Of a DNA stretch of 64,000 nt, positions 47,171 to 55,180 are shown piece by piece. Made by a program: the position numbers and the translations under genes. The stretch spans positions 186,001-250,000 of the forward strand of contig NZ_JPRI01000003.1 in the NCBI RefSeq assembly GCF_000737765.1, read 5' to 3'. The stretch is from Chryseobacterium vrystaatense (GTDB lineage: Bacteria > Bacteroidota > Bacteroidia > Flavobacteriales > Weeksellaceae). Numbering within the stretch: the stretch's first letter is position 1; every line of letters starts with the position of its first letter. Below the pieces are notes generated by a model. It had not been told where the DNA came from and did no database searches. It saw only the letters and a list, made by a program, of their open reading frames with translations.

Positions 47171-47350
47171 ATGAAAAACGCTAAGAAATTAAGAAAAGCA
47201 GATCTTAAGAACATTATCGGAGGAATCAGCGGAAAGCCTGATTTATCACTTTGCGGATGCAGTTGTTCAGGTTCTGTAACCGGACCTTGGTACTGTGTAC
47301 AGCATATTGCTTGTCCACAAGTGTATACTTGTGACCAATCAGCAATTTAA
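47171..47350 (+). CDS. Double-glycine leader, six-Cys peptide 2 (bacteriocin-like)
   Basis: 59 residues, beginning MKNAKKLRKADLKNIIGG with Gly-Gly at 17-18. The mature part repeats the cysteine pattern of peptide 1: CGCSC, GPWYCV, then C with QVYTC, at the same spacing, followed by a five-residue acidic/polar tail. It is shorter in its leader but clearly a paralogue. It is easily missed in gene calling because it is so short. A perfect terminator follows. Function: possible secreted antimicrobial or signalling peptide; inference only. Confidence 0.82.
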   Translation: MKNAKKLRKADLKNIIGGISGKPDLSLCGCSCSGSVTGPWYCVQHIACPQVYTCDQSAI

Positions 47351-47396
47351 GAAAGTATCTCAGTCAGAAAAATAAACATTTCCACATTTAATACGC

Positions 47397-47427
47397 AAAA
47401 GCCCTTTGGACCTTCCAAAGGGTTTTT
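47397..47427. terminator. Bidirectional terminator between peptide 2 and yeiH
   Basis: CCCTTTGGA (47402-47410) pairs perfectly with TCCAAAGGG (47414-47422), with A- and T-runs on the two sides, so it can end both converging transcripts. Confidence 0.88.
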
Positions 47428-47432
47428 GTCTT

Positions 47433-48368
47433 TTAGCTGATGATATAAAGAAGACTCCCAACGCTTATGGTAATCCATAAAATCACAGCCACCGCAAGCG
47501 GTTTGATACCAATCGTTTTTAAAGTCTGGATCGAAAGAGTAGAACCAATAAAAAATAAAGTAAGATTAAGTCCTGATTTGGCGATACTGGTCACAGATGT
47601 ACTGAAATAGTCAAAGACCGGGAAATAGGTATTTAGAAGAATAGCCAGAATAAACCATCCTATAAACCAAGGTATCCTGATCTTAGATTGCTTATTTTTA
47701 AAAATAAACATAGTGATCACCGAAACCGGAATGATCCATAAAGCACGGGCCAGTTTTACTGTTGTTGCTATTTTTAAAGCTTCGTTTCCATATTTTCCCG
47801 CTGCACCTACCACAGAACTGGTATCATGAATCCCCACAGCACACCATAACCCAAACTGCTCCTGAGAAAGATGCAAAAGATGCCCAATAGCAGGATAAAT
47901 AAACAGTGCCACGGAATTTAGCGTGAAAATAATAGCCAGTCCTAAAGAAATTTCTTTTGTACTGGGTTTTATAATAGGAGAGACTGCTGCAATGGCACTT
48001 CCCCCACAGATAGCTGTTCCCGCAGAGATCAGATAAGACAGCTTTTTGTCAAGCTTAAATACCTTTCCTAAAATATAGCCCAGGATCATTACTGTAAAAA
48101 TACTGACAACCGTTAATAGGAAGCCTGTTTTTCCCGCATCAAGCGCTTCATTCAGTTTAAGTCCGAAGCCTAATCCTACAATAGAGATCTGAAGTAACAG
48201 GTGAATGTATTTGTGAAGGTGTTTTTCAAAAGGATTGCCGATGAGTACTGCCAAGCCAAAACCCAGAGCCAGTGCAATCGGTGAGGAAACCAATGGAGTC
48301 AGGCATACAAGAGCCAATATAATAAAAATAGTTTTTCGCGTCGTTTCATTTTGGAAGAAGTCTTTCAT
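47433..48368 (-). CDS. yeiH: YeiH family putative sulfate/anion exporter
   Basis: 311 residues with about ten membrane segments. Conserved family stretches are LLLQISIVGLGFGLKLNEA, SAGTAICGGSAIAAVSP, LWCAVGIHDTSSVVGAA and the C-terminal LNLTLFFIGSTLS. YeiH proteins are linked to export of sulfonates or sulfite, but direct proof is thin. A LysR regulator lies 307 bp upstream on the same strand, as YeiE does in enterobacteria. Confidence 0.87.
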   Translation of the reverse strand: MKDFFQNETTRKTIFIILALVCLTPLVSSPIALALGFGLAVLIGNPFEKHLHKYIHLLLQISIVGLGFGLKLNEALDAGKTGFLLTVVSIFTVMILGYILGKVFKLDKKLSYLISAGTAICGGSAIAAVSPIIKPSTKEISLGLAIIFTLNSVALFIYPAIGHLLHLSQEQFGLWCAVGIHDTSSVVGAAGKYGNEALKIATTVKLARALWIIPVSVITMFIFKNKQSKIRIPWFIGWFILAILLNTYFPVFDYFSTSVTSIAKSGLNLTLFFIGSTLSIQTLKTIGIKPLAVAVILWITISVGSLLYIIS

Positions 48369-48675
48369 ACGATAAGTTTAGACTCCAAAATTCCGAAATA
48401 TAGTATTACAAAGTAAATTGTATTTTGTTATGTTGGATAACTTTTGGTTATGGACTTCAGCTTTTGAGATCGGGGAGTTGCCAGTTGCTTGTTAACAGTA
48501 ATTAAGTGAATCAGTGATCCGTTCATATCTGGCATTTGTTTTCTGAAATTTTGATGTCTACTCAAAAAATGTACTATTCATTTGCGAAGCAAAATTCAGT
48601 ATGGACATTTATTCCGTTTAAAATCCAAACGGATAGCCTTAGTTTTAAATTGCTACTAATCCCTTTCCTTTATAC
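48369..48675. other. Intergenic region between the LysR gene and yeiH
   Basis: Contains a 27-bp dispersed repeat (48572-48598) and a small stem CCGTTT/AAACGG (48613-48633). The yeiH promoter and any LysR site must lie near 48370-48450; a TTGTATTTTGTTATG-like AT-rich stretch is there but I see no clear T-N11-A dyad. Confidence 0.5.
48572..48598 (-). repeat. 27-bp dispersed intergenic repeat, copy 2
   Basis: Reverse-strand partner of 37952-37978, 25 of 27 identical. The core TTTGCTTCGCAAA can form a short hairpin. Confidence 0.75.
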
Positions 48676-49554
48676 TTAATTCCTGAGAAATCTCAGAAAA
48701 AGCTTAATCATTTCAGACTGTTCCCCTTTCGGAAGAATAAAATGAAAATTTCGTTCGATACTGAAGTTTTTGATATCTATGATGGTAAGGGTATTGTTCT
48801 TTAATTCATTTAAAATGGTGCTGATAGAAAGAAAGGCCATACAATCAGAGTGTAAAAGATAGTTTTTAATGCTTTCACTGCTTCCCAGCTGCATGACCGT
48901 GTGGAGTTCTGAGGTGTCAATTCCCTTCTCCTTTAGGCGGTTTTGAATAAACTCCAAAGTACCGGAGCCCTGCTCCCGGAAGATCAGATTTAATTCATAA
49001 AGATCTTTTAAGCTTAAAGTTTTATGAGCCAATGGATGATTGGCCTTGGCTGTCAGAACAATTTCATCCGCTTTAAAAATTTTATAATCAAAAAAAGAAG
49101 ACTGTGATTCTCCTTCAATAATCCCCAGATCGATCTTCCCTTCCTTTAAAAGTTCGGAAATAATTTCTGTATTATGTGCAATCAGCTCAATCTTAATATC
49201 TTTATAATAGGTATTAAATTTTGCAAGTATTTCAGGTAAAACATATTGGGCAACACTGGTACTGGCCCCGATGATCAGTTTTCCTTTATGCTGTTCATTG
49301 ACCTGACTGATCTCAAATTCAAGATCACGGTACAGATTGCGTATTTTTTCTGCGTATTCATATAAAATTCTTCCACTTTGGGTAAGATATACCGAAGTTC
49401 CTTTACGGTCAAAAAGTTTCGTACCCAGCTGGCTTTCAATTTCTTTAATGTGCTTGGTCACTGCCGGCTGTGAAATATGGAGTTCCTCGGAAGCTTTCGT
49501 AAAACTGAGTCTTGAGGCAGCGGCATGAAAAACTTTTAATCTGTAATCGAACAT
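48676..49554 (-). CDS. LysR family transcriptional regulator (YeiE-like)
   Basis: 292 residues. The N-terminal winged helix (KVFHAAASRLSFTKASEELHISQPAVTKHIKEIESQLG, quoted in part: SFTKASEELHISQPAVTKHI) is followed by the LysR effector domain (about 90-290). It sits upstream of yeiH on the same strand. In E. coli, YeiE controls yeiH and responds to sulfite; the pairing here suggests the same link. Confidence 0.88.
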   Translation of the reverse strand: MFDYRLKVFHAAASRLSFTKASEELHISQPAVTKHIKEIESQLGTKLFDRKGTSVYLTQSGRILYEYAEKIRNLYRDLEFEISQVNEQHKGKLIIGASTSVAQYVLPEILAKFNTYYKDIKIELIAHNTEIISELLKEGKIDLGIIEGESQSSFFDYKIFKADEIVLTAKANHPLAHKTLSLKDLYELNLIFREQGSGTLEFIQNRLKEKGIDTSELHTVMQLGSSESIKNYLLHSDCMAFLSISTILNELKNNTLTIIDIKNFSIERNFHFILPKGEQSEMIKLFLRFLRN

Positions 49555-49688
49555 GATAGGGGCTTAAAGATTAACAAATTTAATGAAATAATACGGATAG
49601 ACCCTTCTGGTTGTCTAATCGGTCTGCGGCAAAATAGTTATACATCTATTTTAAACGTTCAACCAGACATCACTTCATTCGTAACCCA

Positions 49689-50993
49689 TCACAAATCGGA
49701 AATAGATCTATCCCGGTCATTGTCATACCTCCTGTTTTTTGCTTCACCAATCTTTTGTTTTGTGTAAATACTGTTATGCCCTGAAAGTAGATAGGATATC
49801 ACACAGGCAATAGCAATATAAACGCCAGATTCTACTCCAAAGAGTTCGATACCCATAAGCATACAGGCAAGCGGGGTATTGGTAGCTCCGGCAAATACAG
49901 CTACAAAGCCCATTCCCGCAAGCAGCCCAAACGGTAGAGGAATAAATAAAGATAATGCACTTCCGAGTGTAGCTCCGATAAAAAATAAAGGAGTGACTTC
50001 TCCACCTTTAAATCCTGCAGAAAGTGTCACTAAGGTAAAGATCATTTTCAACGCAAAATCATACATTGGAAGTGGCCTTTCAAAGGATTCCAAAATAACA
50101 GGAATTCCTAATCCTATATACCTTGTAGTTCCCATCGCAAAAACTGCCAGAGCCACCATAATCCCGCCGATCACAGGACGAAATGGAGGGTATTTAATTT
50201 TAGATTTAAAAACCGAACCCATCCAGTGAATGCTCCTGCTGAATCCTGCAGCACAGATCCCAAAAGCAATTCCAGCCAAGACACTGTATAAAACAGGTAG
50301 AAATTCAAGCTTAGGAATATAATCTATATGGTAGTGTGTATGTTTGACGTTCCATAAATCGGTAACCCAGTCTGCAAGAATTGCTGAGGCAAAAGCAGGG
50401 AAAAGGGCATTATAGCGTATTCTTCCGATCAGAAAAACTTCAAGCCCAAAAACAGCACCGGCTAAAGGTGTTCCGAAAACAGATCCAAAACCTGCAGCAA
50501 TTGCTGCAATAAGAAGGATTCTTCTCTCATTTCTGTCAAGTTTAAAAGGTTTGCTAAGCTGATCCGCAATAGCTCCCGCCATCTGAAGGGCTGTCCCTTC
50601 ACGACCGGCAGAACCTCCAAAAAAATGCGTAGCCATAGTTCCAAGATAAACGAAAGGTGCCATTTTAAAAGGGATGATCTCTTTTGGATCATGAATACTG
50701 TCAATGAGCAAATTATTTCCTGCCTCTGCTTCCTTTCCGTAATAATTGTATAAGAGCCCAATGATAAAACCAGCTACAGGAAGCAGTGCAATCATCCAGA
50801 TATGATTTTCCCTGAAATCAGTTGCCCAATTCAAAGACTGTAGAAACCCTGCAGAAGCCGTTCCTACCAAAGTGCCAATGATCATACTGATACAAAGCCA
50901 TTTTAAAATATAGGGAAGGGCAGGAAAATTTCTGAAAAATAATTGAATTCGAAAAATTAACTTTCTGTGTAGCGTTCGCTGTTTTTTTGACAT
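49689..50993 (-). CDS. ClC family channel/antiporter, probable fluoride exporter (CLC-F)
   Basis: 434 residues with the ClC fold. The motif GREGT (usual Cl- type: GREGP) and the segments GNNLLIDSIHDP, GFGSVFGTPLAGAVFGLEV and GFKGGEVTPLFFIGATLG are typical of CLC-F antiporters that expel fluoride. The decisive evidence is upstream: a fluoride riboswitch at 51033-51083 on the same strand. Family databases often call it a voltage-gated chloride channel. It is a single gene. Confidence 0.9.
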   Translation of the reverse strand: MSKKQRTLHRKLIFRIQLFFRNFPALPYILKWLCISMIIGTLVGTASAGFLQSLNWATDFRENHIWMIALLPVAGFIIGLLYNYYGKEAEAGNNLLIDSIHDPKEIIPFKMAPFVYLGTMATHFFGGSAGREGTALQMAGAIADQLSKPFKLDRNERRILLIAAIAAGFGSVFGTPLAGAVFGLEVFLIGRIRYNALFPAFASAILADWVTDLWNVKHTHYHIDYIPKLEFLPVLYSVLAGIAFGICAAGFSRSIHWMGSVFKSKIKYPPFRPVIGGIMVALAVFAMGTTRYIGLGIPVILESFERPLPMYDFALKMIFTLVTLSAGFKGGEVTPLFFIGATLGSALSLFIPLPFGLLAGMGFVAVFAGATNTPLACMLMGIELFGVESGVYIAIACVISYLLSGHNSIYTKQKIGEAKNRRYDNDRDRSISDL

Positions 50994-50999
50994 AATAAT

Positions 51000-51035
51000 C
51001 CTGATTAGTTATCGGTTAATAATCTATTAATCAGG
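51000..51035 (-). promoter_or_regulatory. Expression-platform hairpin of the fluoride riboswitch
   Basis: Perfect 8-bp stem CCTGATTA (51000-51007) and TAATCAGG (51028-51035). It uses the last three bases of the aptamer, so aptamer folding and this hairpin compete. It lies 7 bp before the ClC start codon and has no T-run, which suggests control of translation start rather than termination. Inference. Confidence 0.6.
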
Positions 51036-51083
51036 CGTCATCAGCTTCTGTAAAGCGGTTGGGTAAGGAAGAGCACCATTTCC
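51033..51083 (-). promoter_or_regulatory. Fluoride riboswitch (crcB motif)
   Basis: On the minus strand the segment GGAAATGGTGCTCTTCC forms the P1 hairpin GGAA/TTCC, CCGC follows, and the conserved CTGATGACGCC closes it, matching the crcB consensus (GG..ATGG...CC, then CCGC, then GCTGATGACNCC). The class senses fluoride and turns on fluoride exporters, which fits the ClC gene downstream. Confidence 0.93.
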
Positions 51084-51093
51084 TTTTGTTATG

Positions 51094-51101
51094 CAAATAT
51101 A
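51094..51101 (-). promoter_or_regulatory. Probable -7 box TATATTTG of the fluoride-riboswitch transcript
   Basis: TATATTTG on the minus strand matches TAnnTTTG and ends 10 bp before the aptamer, placing the transcription start just ahead of P1. Confidence 0.65.
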
Positions 51102-51128
51102 GAAATAAGAATTTATTTTCAAAAATAC

Positions 51129-51965
51129 TTATTCTTTGTAATGAATAGCTTTGTTTATTTCTATTGGATTGTTGTATTTCCTGATCACCTCCTGCATATT
51201 TTTCGTCTGGGTATTCAGTTCATCAACGGTATGGATCTCTTTTCCATTGATATTGATCTTTAAGTCATGGTTCGCTTTACTGAAATTGTTTCGTTCAAAT
51301 GCAAAAGGATCATTGTAAAAATCCATCATCAGTTTATTTTTCTGCGACTCATTAATGGGGATTGCTTTATTTCCAAAATTGGATTCTAAAAAATCATCAG
51401 TAGGATAAGTAGCAGACAGTTTCTGGCTTTTTACAAGATGGTAAACAAAATTTTTCTTTGAATCCATTAGCTCGAAAATGATTCCCGGAAGTCCACGAAA
51501 TTTGTAAGGACCTTCATTAAAAGGGATATCTTTACAGAACCATGCAATCCAATCTCTTCCTCCAAATCTGGTAGAGGCCTTTTGAAGGCTGTAATTTTCA
51601 ACCTTTTTTGTCTCATCAGAAATAACCCAGCCGATCTTGTCTGTAGTTTTAAAAGAATAATAACCCTCTTTAATGGAAATGAAATTCTCATTATCAAAAG
51701 TATTAATTTTTCTCTTCACAACCTGTCCCGACATATCAGTATGACTATTATCTGTGCCAAATTTTTTATTCAGAGAATCGGTTACTGCTAAATTCTGTCC
51801 ATAAAATTTTACCTCTTTCGGATTGATGTCCAGAAGCATATTCAGTTTTTCATAACCAGTTTCTGTCGAATCTATCTTATATTGCAAAAGATAAGTGAAT
51901 TGATGGGTCTGTGATTGAATCGATACAATAAAAAGCAGGGTAGATAGTACATAAATTCTTTTCAT
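51129..51965 (-). CDS. GLPGLI family protein
   Basis: 278 residues. A signal peptide (about 1-18, IQSQ) is followed by the family region GRDWIAWFCKDIPFNEGPYK and FRGLPGIIFELMD, which holds the GLPGI hallmark. This family is found in Bacteroidota, in many copies per genome, as exported proteins of unknown role. It is monocistronic. Confidence 0.9.
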   Translation of the reverse strand: MKRIYVLSTLLFIVSIQSQTHQFTYLLQYKIDSTETGYEKLNMLLDINPKEVKFYGQNLAVTDSLNKKFGTDNSHTDMSGQVVKRKINTFDNENFISIKEGYYSFKTTDKIGWVISDETKKVENYSLQKASTRFGGRDWIAWFCKDIPFNEGPYKFRGLPGIIFELMDSKKNFVYHLVKSQKLSATYPTDDFLESNFGNKAIPINESQKNKLMMDFYNDPFAFERNNFSKANHDLKININGKEIHTVDELNTQTKNMQEVIRKYNNPIEINKAIHYKE

Positions 51966-52006
51966 GGATACAGGTTTATAAAAAGAGAAGAACAGTTGGT
52001 TTTGAT

Positions 52007-52474
52007 CTATAAGAACGGTTTCATCTCGTCCTCAATCTGCGTTCTCAGATCCATAAGACGTTTTGCATACCGTTCCTGTTGCTTTTCTTCTTCAGTTTCA
52101 GGGACCCAGGCAGGAACAGGAAGTTTTTTACCATTCTCATCTACAGCTACAAAAACAATGATACAATGGGTCTTTTTGTCAAAAGTTGGCTGCTTTAGAT
52201 TTCGTGAAAAAACGTTGATCGAAATATGCATACTTGATTTTCCTGTATAAATCACCTGAGCATCTACTCTTACCACTTCCCCGATTTTGATCGGTTCATA
52301 GAATCGGATACCTCCTACATAAACTGTTACAGAATAATTCCCGCTCCATGTGGTCGCACATGCATAACCAGCCTGGTCAATCCATTTCATGACACTTCCT
52401 CCATGTACATTTCCTCCGTAATTCACATCTGAAGGCTCCGAAATAAACTGAAAAGTGATTGGTTTGTTCTCCAT
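52007..52474 (-). CDS. Acyl-CoA thioesterase, YciA-like hotdog fold
   Basis: 155 residues. The hotdog core contains the active-site stretch SDVNYGGNVHGGSVMKWIDQ and the HCIIVFVAVDENGKKLPVP segment, with a charged C-terminal helix. Acyl-CoA hydrolysis is the expected activity. It is a single gene divergent from the ArsC-like gene. Confidence 0.9.
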   Translation of the reverse strand: MENKPITFQFISEPSDVNYGGNVHGGSVMKWIDQAGYACATTWSGNYSVTVYVGGIRFYEPIKIGEVVRVDAQVIYTGKSSMHISINVFSRNLKQPTFDKKTHCIIVFVAVDENGKKLPVPAWVPETEEEKQQERYAKRLMDLRTQIEDEMKPFL

Positions 52475-52594
52475 CTTTATAAAATTTTAATAAAGTTATT
52501 TAATAATTTCCAGAATTTTGGATTAAATCCTACTTTTGAAAGACCAAACTTCAATGAAGAAGGAAATTTAACCCATAACAGATTTAAAATAACA

Positions 52595-52951
52595 ATGAAG
52601 AAAGTATTCTATCTTAATACATGCGATACATGCAGAAAAATTTTAGCACAGTTTGATCTTACAGACTGGGAACTTCGTGAGATCAAAAAGGAGCCCATGA
52701 CAAAAGAAGAGCTGGAAGCGATGTATGAAAAAACAAAATCTTATGAAGCTCTGTTCAGTAAAAAATCTACGCAGATCAAGTTAAGAGGCCTGGATGTAAA
52801 ATCTTTGAAAGAAAAAGATTTTAAAGACCTGCTTCTGGATCATTATACTTTTTTGAAACGTCCTGTTTTTATGACCGATAAGGAAATATTTGTCGGAAAT
52901 GACAAAAATAATGTAGAAGCTTTGAGAGAGTTCTTCGGAGTCAGTGAATGA
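52595..52951 (+). CDS. ArsC/Spx-family protein
   Basis: 118 residues of the thioredoxin-fold ArsC/Spx family. The redox CxxC is in LNTCDTCRK, and the KKEPMTKEEL and KRPVFMTDKEIFVG segments are typical. It may be an arsenate reductase-like or Spx-like regulator; with no ars genes nearby, arsenate reduction is not implied. Its stop overlaps the start of the next gene (ATGA). Confidence 0.85.
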   Translation: MKKVFYLNTCDTCRKILAQFDLTDWELREIKKEPMTKEELEAMYEKTKSYEALFSKKSTQIKLRGLDVKSLKEKDFKDLLLDHYTFLKRPVFMTDKEIFVGNDKNNVEALREFFGVSE

Positions 52952-53289
52952 TATACCTGATTTCCATACTGCTCTTTACTTCAGTCAGTCTCTTTGGACA
53001 GACGGTCTACAGAACACCGTCAGGTGCAAAATATCATGTGTCATCATGCAGAATGGTGAAAAATGTATCTTCCGGTCTTGAGGTAAATAAAGCTGTGGAA
53101 ATTGGCCTTCTACCATGTAAAATATGCAATCCACCCCAATCTTCAGGGTATAGAATTGCTTCCAGCCCAAAAAAGGTAAATGGGGTAAATAAAGGAAACC
53201 AGTGCCTGGGAAGAACAAAAGCAGGAACAAGATGTAAACACTACACCCGGATTGGGAATGACTATTGTTTTCAACATGTTCCTAAATAA
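52948..53289 (+). CDS. Exported Cys-rich protein with DUF5763-like tail
   Basis: 113 residues. A signal peptide (about 1-18, SLFGQ) is followed by a segment YHVSSCRMVKN ... LLPCKICNPP that resembles a small metal- or disulfide-bound Ada-type module, then a second Cys/His module CLGRTKAGTRCKHYTRIG with NDYCFQHVP, the DUF5763 pattern. It is translationally coupled to the ArsC-like gene. Function unknown; both Cys modules may bind a metal. Confidence 0.78.
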   Translation: MIYLISILLFTSVSLFGQTVYRTPSGAKYHVSSCRMVKNVSSGLEVNKAVEIGLLPCKICNPPQSSGYRIASSPKKVNGVNKGNQCLGRTKAGTRCKHYTRIGNDYCFQHVPK

Positions 53290-53375
53290 TAATTGTTTTT
53301 GTCAATATTTTGTGATTTATTTTTAATGAGTTCATTATTATATACTTATATTTATAATAACTAAAAAATATAATC

Positions 53376-53564
53376 ATGACTAAAAACTTTTTAAAATCAA
53401 AAAATCTTAACAGATCAGCTTTGAAACAGATTAGCGGAGGAGGGAAGGTTCCTGTTGTAAACTGTAACTCGCTTTGCGGACCGGGTGGTGGAGTAATTTC
53501 CAACAGACCGGGAGTAGGTGATGCGTGTAATCCGGACAGATCGATCTGCTGTATTTGTTATTAA
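53376..53564 (+). CDS. Double-glycine leader peptide 3 (bacteriocin-like)
   Basis: 62 residues. A leader KNLNRSALKQISGGG ends in Gly-Gly-Gly at 21-23. The mature part contains five cysteines (NCNSLCGPGGG, then GDACNP, then SICCICY) with Gly and Pro. It has a leader related to the peptides at 46658 and 47171 but a different cysteine pattern, so it is not a simple copy. It is monocistronic, with a bidirectional terminator downstream. Confidence 0.75.
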   Translation: MTKNFLKSKNLNRSALKQISGGGKVPVVNCNSLCGPGGGVISNRPGVGDACNPDRSICCICY

Positions 53565-53568
53565 CCAC

Positions 53569-53603
53569 AAAAAAGAGACTGTAATTTTTTACAGTCTCTT
53601 TTT
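53569..53603. terminator. Bidirectional terminator between peptide 3 and gcvT
   Basis: AAAAAGAGACTGTAA pairs with TACAGTCTCTTTTT over a T-rich loop, giving a strong stem with runs on both sides. Confidence 0.88.
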
Positions 53604-53620
53604 ATATATGTTCAGAACGG

Positions 53621-54697
53621 TTATACGAAAGGAGCTTTCACAACTTTTGCAGGAATGTTCTTGTTTCTAACCTGAATAAAGATCTCAGAACCCAGCTTAA
53701 AGTGAGGTTTGTCTACGTAAGCAAGACCTAAACCAATTTTCTTCATTGGAGATTGCGTTCCAGAGGTTACCTTTCCAATTACATTTCCTTCTGCATCTAC
53801 TACCGGATAATCATGTCTTGGAACACCCTTGTCCTGAAGTTCAAAAGCTACAAGTTTTCTGGTAACACTTTCTTCTTTCTGCTTTGCAAAAGTATCTTTA
53901 GAAACAAAATCTTTATCAAATTTTGTAATCCATCCTAATCCTGCTTCAATAGGAGAAGTGGTATCGTCGATATCATTTCCGTAAAGACAGAACCCTTTTT
54001 CCAGTCTTAAAGTATCTCTTGCAGCAAGTCCAGCCGGAACAATTCCTTCTGTTTCACCAGCATTGATAATCGCATCCCAAAGTTGTTCAGCATTATCATT
54101 GTTGAAATAGATCTCAAATCCACCGCTTCCAGTATATCCGGTGTTTGAAATAATGACATTATTGACTCCCGCAACACTTCCTACTGCAAAATGATAATAA
54201 GGAATGTCTGAAAGAGCAGTTTCTGTAAGCTTCTGAAGAATCTCAGTAGCTCTGGGACCCTGGATTGCCAGTAGAGACATATCATCAGATGCGTTGATCA
54301 TGGTAGCACCGAATGTGTTATATTTTGAGATATGATTCCAGTCTTTTTCGATATTTGACGCGTTCACTACGACGAAATATTTGTCGTCTTCCATCTTGTA
54401 AACAATAAGGTCATCCACGATTCCTCCGTTCTCATTTGGAAGGCAAGAATATTGAGCTTTTCCGTTTTCCAGTGCATCTACATTGTTTGTCGTAACAAAC
54501 TGTAAAAGATCTTTAGATCCCGGTCCTTCAATAAAAAACTGTCCCATGTGTGATACATCGAACAAACCTGCTTTTTCTCTTACTGCAAAATGCTCCTCCG
54601 TTACACCAGAATACTGTACAGGCATTTCAAAACCTGCAAAAGGTACGATTTTAGCGCCCAAAGAAACGTGTTTATCGTATAAGGCTGTTTTCTTCAT
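53621..54697 (-). CDS. gcvT: Aminomethyltransferase of the glycine cleavage system
   Basis: 358 residues. It transfers the methylene group from the H protein to tetrahydrofolate. Conserved elements are [55 protein letters not shown] and the C-terminal [20 protein letters not shown]. It is the last gene of a small minus-strand cluster after idi. No glycine riboswitch is seen upstream. Confidence 0.95.
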   Translation of the reverse strand: MKKTALYDKHVSLGAKIVPFAGFEMPVQYSGVTEEHFAVREKAGLFDVSHMGQFFIEGPGSKDLLQFVTTNNVDALENGKAQYSCLPNENGGIVDDLIVYKMEDDKYFVVVNASNIEKDWNHISKYNTFGATMINASDDMSLLAIQGPRATEILQKLTETALSDIPYYHFAVGSVAGVNNVIISNTGYTGSGGFEIYFNNDNAEQLWDAIINAGETEGIVPAGLAARDTLRLEKGFCLYGNDIDDTTSPIEAGLGWITKFDKDFVSKDTFAKQKEESVTRKLVAFELQDKGVPRHDYPVVDAEGNVIGKVTSGTQSPMKKIGLGLAYVDKPHFKLGSEIFIQVRNKNIPAKVVKAPFV

Positions 54698-54706
54698 ATT
54701 TAATTT

Positions 54707-55177
54707 TTATTTCTTTATTTTAAAGCTGTTGAAAGTTTCGTTAAATAGGCTCATATAGTTTCCGTTCCAGAACTTCTGCCCGCAATTGATAGAAACAAGA
54801 TAAAGATCTTTATCTTTCTGAAAGGCCTTGGTGATCCAGAACAGTTTTTCCTTCTCATCAAAATACTCGTAAAAATATTCCGAATATCCTTTTTTGCCTC
54901 TGTTTTCTTTTATTTTACTCTCGGGCTCTTCTGATTTGTAAAGGGCCAGAATAAACTTTTTCATCTCTCCCCTGGGAAGATCCAGATCGTGATATTCTGA
55001 AATAGTAATAGCTCCGATCTCATTGGCCGGAAAAATGTTGACGATATCATTGTCATTGGTTGACCGCCAGCCTTCAGGTACATTGATGGAGTAGCCTGGA
55101 CTGTCATACACTTTTGCTTTTTGGGCAAAAAATAAACTTGCCGATAAAAAAGCAGATATAAGCAGTATTCTTTTCAT
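54707..55177 (-). CDS. Exported protein of unknown function between idi and gcvT
   Basis: 156 residues from the ATG at 55177; the TTG three bases upstream would add one residue. A signal peptide (about 1-19, SLFFAQ) is followed by a domain with VYDSPGYSINVPEGWRS and FNETFNSFKIKK, which resembles PsbP/DUF-type folds of exported proteins. Function unknown. It follows idi after 3 bp and precedes gcvT by 9 bp, so the three genes are probably one transcript. Confidence 0.75.
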   Translation of the reverse strand: MKRILLISAFLSASLFFAQKAKVYDSPGYSINVPEGWRSTNDNDIVNIFPANEIGAITISEYHDLDLPRGEMKKFILALYKSEEPESKIKENRGKKGYSEYFYEYFDEKEKLFWITKAFQKDKDLYLVSINCGQKFWNGNYMSLFNETFNSFKIKK

Positions 55178-55180
55178 CAA

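Noticed and set aside
46844..47432. Exporter, immunity or modification gene for the double-glycine peptides
   Set aside because: None found. The neighbouring MFS protein lacks a C39 peptidase and the next gene is YeiH, which has an independent regulator.
54698..54706. Glycine riboswitch near gcvT
   Set aside because: Only 9 bp separate gcvT from the upstream gene and no glycine aptamer motif is visible there or before idi.
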